From: Candidatus Kuenenia hertensis
GTDB taxonomy: Bacteria > Planctomycetota > Brocadiia > Brocadiales > Brocadiaceae
Length of the DNA stretch: 64,000 nucleotides
Direction: 5' to 3'
Assembly: GCA_021646465.1 (NCBI GenBank)
Contig: SOET01000023.1
Coordinates: 1-64,000, forward strand
In this document: piece by piece, positions 45,519 to 52,899 of the stretch
Position numbering within the stretch: position 1 is the first letter of the stretch
How the letters are laid out: the number at the start of each line of letters is the position of its first letter
Notes under the pieces: generated by a model
What the model saw: the letters and a program-made list of their open reading frames with translations, nothing else
What the model was told of the DNA's origin: nothing
Databases searched by the model: none
Made by a program: the position numbers and the translations under genes

Positions 45519-47807
45519 TTACGGTTCCAGACTTATTGACACTTTGTGTGATTCATAATCATTTTCCTCCAGAGAGATTACATATCCGTTTTGCGCTGCA
45601 AACTCAAGAGTCCCTTTCGGATAAAAACGGTAAATAAGCCTCGCCGTTATGGTTATTGTACTGTTGTCCAGTGTTTGAAATTCATAATGTGTAGTATCTG
45701 TCTCATTCGCCTTAATACGTGTATCATACAATTCTTCAACGGCAAAAGAATACAATATGTCATTGAAAAACGGGTTCAAATCTTCATTATCTTCGATCAT
45801 TCTGTTATGTTTTATGAATATTTTACCTGGTTTGCCCGCATAATCCCCTTCTCCCTCATAATATCCATCCGGAAAATTCCCTCCCGGTGTATCAATAACC
45901 TGATCATTGATTTGACTAAGAGAATTTCCTGATTGCGTTACTTCCACAAATAAAACGACGTTGCGCTGTGTGACGCCGGACGGATAGGCATGTCCCGTGT
46001 GGGAATTTTTTACACTCACATCAAAGCTGACAATGCCATCAGCAACACTGGCATTCGAGATTGCAAGGTCTACCGCCCAATCAAGATATCGTTTCTTCTC
46101 ACCAACCGGAAGGTTTTGGTTGGTACCTTCAAAATGGTGGGGATATATGGTTCTGGGATCGCGGCTCGTCCCCTTCTGCTTTTTACTTTCACTCAACATA
46201 TAATATGAATCGGTAACTTCGGTATAATCTGCAATAGATTCACCCGTTGCAGGGTCTGGCGGCGGATCTTTCATATGGCAGTCCTGACACTGCAGCACCT
46301 GCCCTGCGTAATTATCCATCGGATAGTCTTCCTCCAACCCGCTATAACCGCTAAATCTCCATTCACGGTATGTGTCTTCGCTCCATAATATCCTTTCAAT
46401 GGTTTCTCCACCAGTAGGCTGATCATTTTCGTCTACCGGCTGCAAATATAATTTCCTTGCATCCTGATGGCAAGGGGTGCATATTTCACTCTTTTTAAAC
46501 TGTGAAACGTATGACGCCTGCATACTTTTATAGGTAACATCGTCAAAAGGCCCAAACATCACCTTCCCCTCTTTTGCGATATTTAAAGCAGGGTCGGGAC
46601 GTAAAAGATCCACTTTATAATTCACACCGGGTTCCGTCCAATACTCTTCCTCCTCATGCACATTTTGCATCTTATGACAAAAATCGCAATGAACGCCTTG
46701 TTTGTCTATTGATGACAAATTATCAACATCAGTCAAAACGCCCGCTCTCATATCCCATTTTGGCGTTTTACCGTCGCTCTGTACACCGGATGCAAACGAA
46801 GGTGAATGACAATCAGCGCAATCATGAATGTTTCCAGCGTCTCCCAAAATTTTATACCTGCCCGTGGAATCCTCAAATATCTTCCCCTTGTCACCTACAA
46901 ATTCAGGATTAGGATCGTCAAAAATAGAAACATCTCCAAAATTTGCCCTGTCTCCTGTAACATACCATGCAGTATACAAAAGAAAAATCAGTTGATTTAT
47001 CGAATTTACCGCTGCGCTTGCCATTTCGCTGTCTTTCCAGTCGTTATAAATATTTTCATGGCACTTTTTGCAGTTTTTGCTCGATAGGTATTCATAATCC
47101 GTGTGATCTTCCTCCTGAACTGCTGAAAGGGCAATGCTCACAAAATCATCTTTTCCCAAAGTCATTTCCTCTCCCGCATTTTTATACCCCTCTTTACCAG
47201 CAGTTACAATAACTTCCTCCCCTGAAATCCCTTCATATTCTATTGAAAAATTTCCGCTTTCATCAGAAAGGACGCATTGCGCTTCCTCTTCAGGATAATA
47301 GCTCTCATCATCATCGTTAATATCCGCTACTCCCTGTATCCTTACCCGTGCATCCTTTATATCACCCGAAGCCTTATCATAAACGGTTCCTACGATTTCC
47401 CACATTTCAAGAGTACCTACAACAATACGGTCTTTTTTCCTGATTTTATAGTCATCCCATTCAAGTTTTATCTTAATTGTTATCTTATCATCCACATTGT
47501 AATCACCAAGTGAGGCTGAACCGGTAAACGCGCCTTGACCAGTGTTCCACGTTAATTCAACTTCCTTTTTAGACTTTTTACCCTTTGCTTTTAAAGTAAA
47601 AACAGATTTTGTAACATCACGATAGTCATACTTGTTTTGCGATATCTTTACATAAAGGGTATCAGCTGCAAGAAAGGCCCTGTCATCCGTTGAATAGTCT
47701 GCATTTCTGCTCAATGTATACGAAACACCGGCAAAGACACCTGAACACAGAAAAAATGTTAAAAGTAAACAGAAAGCAGTTATCTTTATCGTAGTATTGT
47801 ATCTCAT
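45519..47807 (-). CDS. Five-heme c-type cytochrome with CarboxypepD_reg domain
   Basis: A 762-residue exported protein. Signal peptide about 1-26. A beta-rich N-terminal half contains a carboxypeptidase regulatory-like Ig domain (WEIVGTVYDKASGDIKDARVRI, about 130-230). Five CXXCH heme motifs follow: CKKCH, CADCH, CDFCH, CTPCH and CQDCH, with extra His residues as likely second axial ligands. The C-terminal third is again beta-rich (FDVSVKNSHTGHAYPSG). This pattern resembles cytochrome c554/octaheme-like electron carriers in anammox and metal-reducing bacteria, joined to a surface-binding domain. It probably carries electrons at or near the outer envelope and may be a partner of the nearby FMN/ApbE protein. 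Confidence 0.88.
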   Translation of the reverse strand: MRYNTTIKITAFCLLLTFFLCSGVFAGVSYTLSRNADYSTDDRAFLAADTLYVKISQNKYDYRDVTKSVFTLKAKGKKSKKEVELTWNTGQGAFTGSASLGDYNVDDKITIKIKLEWDDYKIRKKDRIVVGTLEMWEIVGTVYDKASGDIKDARVRIQGVADINDDDESYYPEEEAQCVLSDESGNFSIEYEGISGEEVIVTAGKEGYKNAGEEMTLGKDDFVSIALSAVQEEDHTDYEYLSSKNCKKCHENIYNDWKDSEMASAAVNSINQLIFLLYTAWYVTGDRANFGDVSIFDDPNPEFVGDKGKIFEDSTGRYKILGDAGNIHDCADCHSPSFASGVQSDGKTPKWDMRAGVLTDVDNLSSIDKQGVHCDFCHKMQNVHEEEEYWTEPGVNYKVDLLRPDPALNIAKEGKVMFGPFDDVTYKSMQASYVSQFKKSEICTPCHQDARKLYLQPVDENDQPTGGETIERILWSEDTYREWRFSGYSGLEEDYPMDNYAGQVLQCQDCHMKDPPPDPATGESIADYTEVTDSYYMLSESKKQKGTSRDPRTIYPHHFEGTNQNLPVGEKKRYLDWAVDLAISNASVADGIVSFDVSVKNSHTGHAYPSGVTQRNVVLFVEVTQSGNSLSQINDQVIDTPGGNFPDGYYEGEGDYAGKPGKIFIKHNRMIEDNEDLNPFFNDILYSFAVEELYDTRIKANETDTTHYEFQTLDNSTITITARLIYRFYPKGTLEFAAQNGYVISLEENDYESHKVSISLEP

Positions 47808-47809
47808 AA

Positions 47810-48472
47810 TTAAATCAACCTCCTTGAATGCATTAATTCTTCATGCCCCACAAAAGCATAATGTTTTATTTCTCTTATTTTTAGTTTATTTAATACAACT
47901 TCTATATCATTTCTTATCTTTGCCATGTTGCTTATTACTGTTGGGCAAAATTGACTGCCGGTATGGAGTTCAATTTCCCCGAAACAGTCTTCTGTACTTT
48001 TTGCCTTTCTATATGGTCTGTCAGCAGTTATAGCGTCAATGGTATCTGCCAGAGAAATTATTCTCGACGCAAGGGGAATACTTTCCCCTTTAAGACCTTC
48101 CGGATAACCGAACCCGTCAAAACGTTCATGATGATGAAGAACGATACATGATATTTCCCTGAACATTGGCAATCTTTTAAGAATATTGTGCCCTATCCGC
48201 GGATGCGCCTGTATTTGCTCTTTTTCTTCGAACGTCAGACTACCCGTTTTGTTTAACACCTTATCCGGGATGCCTATCTTACCAATGTCATGCAAATGTG
48301 CCGCGATATGTATTATTTCTTTTTCTTTCTCCGGCACTGACATTGCGGTTGCCATCATAACCGACAATTCAGCAACACGCCATGAATGAATTGAAGTGTA
48401 TGGGTCTCTTGCATTTAAAATATTTACGACAATATCAATTACTTCGTGAGTATTTATCTTCTGTTTTGTCAC
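47810..48472 (-). CDS. HD-GYP phosphodiesterase
   Basis: A 220-residue protein made almost only of an HD-GYP domain. H...HDIGKIGIPDKVLNKTG (about 54-72), QAHPRIGHNIL, HHHERFDGFGYPEGLKG (with the GYP triad) and SLADTIDAITADRPYRKA are all there, so it should hydrolyse c-di-GMP. No receiver or sensor domain is attached. It follows the DUF2325 gene and ends two bases before the cytochrome gene on the same strand. Confidence 0.9.
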   Translation of the reverse strand: MTKQKINTHEVIDIVVNILNARDPYTSIHSWRVAELSVMMATAMSVPEKEKEIIHIAAHLHDIGKIGIPDKVLNKTGSLTFEEKEQIQAHPRIGHNILKRLPMFREISCIVLHHHERFDGFGYPEGLKGESIPLASRIISLADTIDAITADRPYRKAKSTEDCFGEIELHTGSQFCPTVISNMAKIRNDIEVVLNKLKIREIKHYAFVGHEELMHSRRLI

Positions 48473-48588
48473 AATGTTATTTTCAACAAGTAGCGATTAA
48501 TCCATGATCAGCGTAACATGTGAATAAATTCACTCATTCTTTATCTCATAAGTATAATAATTTAATATTCAGAATTTCAAATCACCTG

Positions 48589-48906
48589 TCAGTTAAGAGG
48601 CAACCGTAAACCAGACTTCTTAAATTGACTCTGACTATCCTTCATCTTTTGATAAATGGACGACCAAGACCTTTTGGCATAAACAACAGGTATCTCCTTC
48701 GAATTTGCATACTCTTTAATTTTGTGGGAAAGGTTATGGTTCACGTAATCGCACAACACGATAATAAAATCCATTGTTTCGGGAATGCCGTTGCGTATCT
48801 TCTGAGTACTTCTCCCTGACATATGCTTCACCTCATTTACTCCTATTTTATCAAGCTCTCTCGGAATACTCCCCAAATGATCACCACCTACTATTAATAC
48901 TGACAT
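48589..48906 (-). CDS. DUF2325 protein
   Basis: A 105-residue protein. MSVLIVGGDHLGSIPREL and FIIVLCDYVNHNLSHKIKEYA with VYAKRSWSSI near the end match DUF2325, a small Rossmann-like domain with a conserved G-G-D/R and N-H. Function unknown; members occur beside iron or metal regulated genes. A Fur-like box (48927-48945) sits about 20 bases upstream of its start, which would link expression to iron. Confidence 0.8.
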   Translation of the reverse strand: MSVLIVGGDHLGSIPRELDKIGVNEVKHMSGRSTQKIRNGIPETMDFIIVLCDYVNHNLSHKIKEYANSKEIPVVYAKRSWSSIYQKMKDSQSQFKKSGLRLPLN

Positions 48907-48926
48907 TTTTTACCCTCCCAAATATT

Positions 48927-48945
48927 GTTAATGAGACTCATTCTC
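48927..48945. promoter_or_regulatory. Fur-like operator upstream of the DUF2325 gene
   Basis: GTTAATGAGACTCATTCTC is close to the 19-bp Fur consensus GATAATGATAATCATTATC, with the two halves in inverted order around AGACT. It lies just before the start of the minus-strand gene, in promoter position. No experiment supports it; related DtxR-type sites could look similar. Confidence 0.55.
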
Positions 48946-49054
48946 AGTATCATAATAAAAAAAATCGTTTTGTCAATGGAAATTTCAACACCTTCTCTCT
49001 CCGCCACTGCACGTCTCTGTGCAGGCTCATGTTGGTATTGTCGGATAAAAAACC

Positions 49055-49280
49055 CTACCTTACAGATTTATGATTTATTTTTTCTTCTATTTCATCAAGT
49101 TGTACCGTTTGTTTCGTTTTCCAAAGTCCTTTTTCCTTGCCTGTGATTTTATATGTATCAGCTATCAAATTATCAAATTCAAATAATCCTTCTTCATCGG
49201 TAATTGTTTTTTCTTTTTTCCCGCTATTCTTCCCTTTGATCTTTATTTTTACCGATTCGACAGGATCATTATTGGAAGTA
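49055..49280 (-). pseudogene. Truncated CarboxypepD_reg-type domain
   Basis: About 70 residues (DPVESVKIKIKGKNSGKKEK...FEFDNLIADTYKITGKEKG) match a carboxypeptidase regulatory-like Ig domain as found at the ends of the proteins at 31608 and 45519. The reading frame stays open upstream to 49357, but that part comes from a dispersed repeat (49319-49535), so the rest of the original gene is gone. Likely a remnant cut by repeat insertion. Confidence 0.55.
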
Positions 49281-49318
49281 TTCCCAAATTTTTGCAACTC
49301 CATCATTCTTGTTCCCAA

Positions 49319-49535
49319 GTAGAGACAGGTTTGAAACCTGTCTCTACTTGGGAACACAATTGTGAAAGAAGCCCCTTGCAGGTTCAGATTACAAATATGA
49401 ACCCAATAGTTTATCTGATTAATAGCGATATATACATTTCATGGCTAAATTGCCACGCATGAAACGTGGGGTTCAGGTCACAGACCTGAACCCGCTTGGG
49501 GAAAATTTTGCAAAAATTTGGGAATGCTCCCATTC
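49319..49535. repeat. About 215-bp dispersed repeat, copy 1
   Basis: Starts with AGAGACAGGTTTGAAAC, contains GGTTCAGATTA, CCCAATAGTTTAT, GCGATATATACATTTCATGG, CACGCATGAAACGTG and a GGTTCAGGT/ACCTGAACC hairpin, and ends near TTGGGAATGCTCC. The second copy is at 56885-57112 in the same orientation. No ORF. It lies between the DUF2325 region and the chemosensory operon. Confidence 0.85.
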
Positions 49536-49544
49536 GTTGCAGTG

Positions 49545-50630
49545 TTATACATTTTTTACCTTCTTTTTTTTCTTTTCTTCGTACATTTGCATGTCTGCTT
49601 TCGCAATTACTTCATCTATTGAACATGGATTTTGATAATCATAGCATGCGAAACCCACACTCACTGACAACTTATAGGGATTTTTGTTCTGTTCATTATA
49701 CCTGTTTATGTTGTCTTTTAACCTCCTGACAATACCTTCTGCGTTTTGACGATTACTATCTACCGAAAAAACAGCATATTCATCACCTCCCATCCGCGCA
49801 ATAATATCGGATTCACGGAATGTTTTTTTCAAAATAATTGCTGTTTCCTTTAATACGCGGTCTCCTTCGTTATGCCCGTAGTTGTCATTTATTTTTTTAA
49901 AATCGTTCAAATCAATTATAAACAAAAATAGTTTTTCCTTCGTCCTGTCAGCAATTTTCATTTGCTGCTCCAGAAGGATAAAAAAACCTCTTCTGTTATA
50001 AATATTTGTAAGTTCATCGGTGATTGACATTCTGTATAACTCTTGAGTCTTTTCAGTCAACTCAGCTTTTGTTTCTTCCAATTCCTTATTTAAATTTCTT
50101 AGTTCTAAATTCTTTTGAATTGCGTTTTCATAGGTCGATATCAAAAGGTCTATTATTTGTACACGTTCGGAAGTAATAAAGTGTTTTTTACCGGCAAAAA
50201 ATATTTCGATGCCAAATTGAGCATTCATATTTCTTCGGATTGCCTGATTGGCCAAAACATAATTTATCCTGGATACGAGAAAACTCTCTTTATAAGGTTT
50301 CACGATAAAACTATCTGCTCCGCATGCAAGCCCTTCTACAATATCTTTCGGATCAGAGAGCGAAGAACACAAAATAAACGGAATATCTTTTAAATTATCA
50401 TCATCCCTGATCTTTTTGCATAATTCATACCCGCTCATTCCGGGCATAACGATATCACTGATAACCATCGACGGCTTCCGTGTTTCCATGAGGGCAAGCG
50501 CCTCAGAGCCACTCTCCGCAAGAGACACAATATAGTGGTTTTTTTCTACAATGTATTTCAATTGCGCTGCCTGTGTAGGACTGTCTTCGACAATTAATAT
50601 TTCAATATCGCTGTTATCTTCTTTACCCAT
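49545..50630 (-). CDS. REC-GGDEF diguanylate cyclase (WspR-like), distal copy
   Basis: A 361-residue protein. The receiver has ILIVEDSPTQAAQLKYIV and MVISDIVMPGMSGYELC with the phosphoacceptor Asp, then SLSDPKD and K in IVKPYK. A coiled coil (NAIQKNLELRNLNKELEETK) leads to GGDEF: DELTNIYNRRGFF, FIIDLNDFKKINDNYGHNEGD, RESD as I-site, then MGGDEYAVF. It should make c-di-GMP after phosphorylation by CheA. It overlaps the next gene by eight bases and is paralogous to it. Last gene of the chemosensory operon. Confidence 0.92.
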   Translation of the reverse strand: MGKEDNSDIEILIVEDSPTQAAQLKYIVEKNHYIVSLAESGSEALALMETRKPSMVISDIVMPGMSGYELCKKIRDDDNLKDIPFILCSSLSDPKDIVEGLACGADSFIVKPYKESFLVSRINYVLANQAIRRNMNAQFGIEIFFAGKKHFITSERVQIIDLLISTYENAIQKNLELRNLNKELEETKAELTEKTQELYRMSITDELTNIYNRRGFFILLEQQMKIADRTKEKLFLFIIDLNDFKKINDNYGHNEGDRVLKETAIILKKTFRESDIIARMGGDEYAVFSVDSNRQNAEGIVRRLKDNINRYNEQNKNPYKLSVSVGFACYDYQNPCSIDEVIAKADMQMYEEKKKKKVKNV

Positions 50631-51693
50631 TTCTCATCCGCTTTTTTTCGTACATTATTTTGTCAGCCTTGTCCAGGAGTTCGTCGATGGTGCTGTTTTC
50701 ACCCACTTTGCAAAAAAACTTACCTATACTTGCCATAAGCTGAAAAGGATAACCAGTCCGGGAGTTAAAGTCATCGATGTTATCCTGGAACCGGCGTTCA
50801 AGATCATCCGCATCATTTTCTTCAGACTCCACTGAGAACACAATAAATTCGTCACCACCTATGCGTGCAACAACATCAGACTCCCGAAACATTTTCTTAA
50901 TAATAGCAGCTAATTCCTTCAGCATCACATCGCCTTCTTTGTGGCCATAGGTATCATTGATATATTTTAATCCATCGACGTCAATCATAATAAGCAATAC
51001 GGGTTGTTTCTTTCGTTTTGCAATTTTCAATTGCTGTTCTGCTATCAGAAAAAAACCGCGGCGGTTACGCAACCCTGTGAGTTCGTCAAATAAAGTAATT
51101 TCGTGGAGTTCAGCAGCCTGTTTTGCAAGCAATGCTTTTGCCTCTACCAATTTCCTGTTTGTCTCTTCAAGTTCGGTATTTTTCTGAATAACACTCTCGT
51201 ACACTGAAAAAAGCAGATCAATTATTTGCAATTTTTCAGCCGTGAGAAAATACTTTTTGCCGGACAAAAACAATTCTATACCAAATTGTGAAACAGATTG
51301 CTTTCGTAATGCCTCATTTGCAAGAATATAATCGATACGGGAGATGAAGAATTCTTCCTGAAATGGTTTTTGTATAAAATGGCAGGCGCCGGATTCTAAT
51401 CCCTTAAAGATATCCTCCGCGCTGGAAAGAGAAGTCACGAGAACTACCGGGATATTTTTTGATTTTAATTTTTTGCATAATTCATAACCATCCATCTCCG
51501 GCATGACAACGTCACTAATAACCAAATTTGGCTGCACGGTATCTATCATATCTATCGCTTGTCTGCCGTCTCGTGCAATAAAAACCTTATAGCGTTGTTT
51601 TTCAAGAACATACTTTATACGCTCAGCCTGCGTCGGGCTGTCTTCGGCAATAAGTATTTTGATCTCTTTATGGATGACGGTTTTCATATTCAT
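50623..51693 (-). CDS. REC-GGDEF diguanylate cyclase (WspR-like), proximal copy
   Basis: A 356-residue protein with the same layout as the gene at 49545: receiver (ILIAEDSPTQAERIKYVL, LVISDVVMPEMDG), a linker with FGIELFLSGKKYFLTAEKLQ shared by both copies, a coiled coil, then GGDEF with DELTGLRNRRGFF, MIDVDGLKYINDTYGHKEGD, RESD and IGGDEFIVF. Active site and inhibitory I-site are both intact. It overlaps cheB by four bases. Two tandem output cyclases on one chemosensory operon is unusual; they may differ in activation or localisation. Confidence 0.93.
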   Translation of the reverse strand: MNMKTVIHKEIKILIAEDSPTQAERIKYVLEKQRYKVFIARDGRQAIDMIDTVQPNLVISDVVMPEMDGYELCKKLKSKNIPVVLVTSLSSAEDIFKGLESGACHFIQKPFQEEFFISRIDYILANEALRKQSVSQFGIELFLSGKKYFLTAEKLQIIDLLFSVYESVIQKNTELEETNRKLVEAKALLAKQAAELHEITLFDELTGLRNRRGFFLIAEQQLKIAKRKKQPVLLIMIDVDGLKYINDTYGHKEGDVMLKELAAIIKKMFRESDVVARIGGDEFIVFSVESEENDADDLERRFQDNIDDFNSRTGYPFQLMASIGKFFCKVGENSTIDELLDKADKIMYEKKRMRNG

Positions 51694-52760
51694 CCCGTTA
51701 ATTCAACTGCACCAGTTTTTAACGTTAATTTTTCAAGAACAGCAGGAATATCATAAATAGAAAGTATGTGCGTTGCGGCGCCGATTCTTTTTGCCTCCGC
51801 GGGCATGCCATAAATGATGGAGGTACTTTTATCCTGAGCAATAGTTATCGCACCGCGTTCTTTCATTAACTTCAATTCCTGTGCGCCATCCTGTCCCATT
51901 CCTGTAAGAAGAATACCTACCGCCCTATCGCCAACATTTTCAGTTACCGAACGAAACAAAAATGAGACCGATGGACGTAAACCATTTTCCGGCATGCTGT
52001 GCCCAAGAAATATTTTTAATTTATCATTTACCCCCATATGATAACCATCCGGGGCAAAGTAAACATGCCCCGGTAAAACTGCTTCATCATTGATTGCCAC
52101 ATGAATTTTAAATGGCGTTGTTTTCATAAGCCACTCTGCCATCCCATTTATAAAACCGGGGGAAATGTGCTGAACAATCAAAACAGGAACAGGTATTTCC
52201 TTATCAAGGTTTTTAAGCAATATCTGAATCGTCTGAGGTCCTCCTGTAGATGCGCCAATTGCAACAAGTTTAATTTTTCCCGCACACTCTATATCATTTT
52301 CTGTTGCCTCGTTTTTAACAGATTTCTTTTGTGATGCATTGTCTGTTCCCGGCCTTACAAATTCAGAATTGGATAGCGATTTTACCATGTTTATCAAATG
52401 CCGCGAAGCATGTTCATGGTTATGATCTTCTATGCTTCCCGGCTTTTCAATGAATGCCATAGCTCCGGCATCCAGCGCCACAAATGTTTTCTCTTTTTCC
52501 TTTGGATTCCAAAATGCACTTACCATAATAACAGGCAGAGGATTTGTTTTCATTATCGTACGGGTAGCCTCTATGCCGTCCATCTCAGGCATTTGAATGT
52601 CCATCACAACAATATCAGGTTTTTTGCATCGTAAAAATTCTACCGCTTCCCTTCCATTGTTTAATTTACCAATAACGCATATATTCGGATCTCTCTGAAG
52701 AATATGCACTAAAAGTTCCTGCACCACGGGCGAATCATCTACCACTATTACATTTATCAT
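51690..52760 (-). CDS. cheB: CheB receptor methylesterase (WspF-like)
   Basis: A 356-residue protein with an N-terminal receiver (D54 in VVMDIQMPEMDG) and a C-terminal methylesterase. The catalytic triad is S171 in GASTGGPQ, H198 in VQHISPG, and the Asp in LLTGMGQDGAQ. It removes methyl groups that CheR puts on receptor glutamates and so resets the receptor. In Wsp-type systems this protein (WspF) lowers cyclase output. It directly precedes the two diguanylate cyclase genes, with a four-base overlap. Confidence 0.95.
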   Translation of the reverse strand: MINVIVVDDSPVVQELLVHILQRDPNICVIGKLNNGREAVEFLRCKKPDIVVMDIQMPEMDGIEATRTIMKTNPLPVIMVSAFWNPKEKEKTFVALDAGAMAFIEKPGSIEDHNHEHASRHLINMVKSLSNSEFVRPGTDNASQKKSVKNEATENDIECAGKIKLVAIGASTGGPQTIQILLKNLDKEIPVPVLIVQHISPGFINGMAEWLMKTTPFKIHVAINDEAVLPGHVYFAPDGYHMGVNDKLKIFLGHSMPENGLRPSVSFLFRSVTENVGDRAVGILLTGMGQDGAQELKLMKERGAITIAQDKSTSIIYGMPAEAKRIGAATHILSIYDIPAVLEKLTLKTGAVELTG

Positions 52761-52807
52761 ATATTGTACCTGTATTCAATTAGACTGCCTTCGGCAGCGA
52801 CTTACGA

Positions 52808-52842
52808 CTGCTTGTTCCCAAACAGAGTTTGGGAACAAGCAG
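52808..52842. repeat. Palindrome with 16-bp arms between cheA and cheB
   Basis: Arms CTGCTTGTTCCCAAAC and GTTTGGGAACAAGCAG are fully complementary around AGA. A related sequence is at 12621-12644. It lies in the 139-base gap between the cheA stop and the cheB start, and no clear T-run follows. It may affect the ratio of the upstream and downstream parts of the operon. Confidence 0.75.
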
Positions 52843-52899
52843 TTGAATTTGGGAATGAGCTATAATACATTCAGGACTGCAAATGCTCCGCCCCTACAA

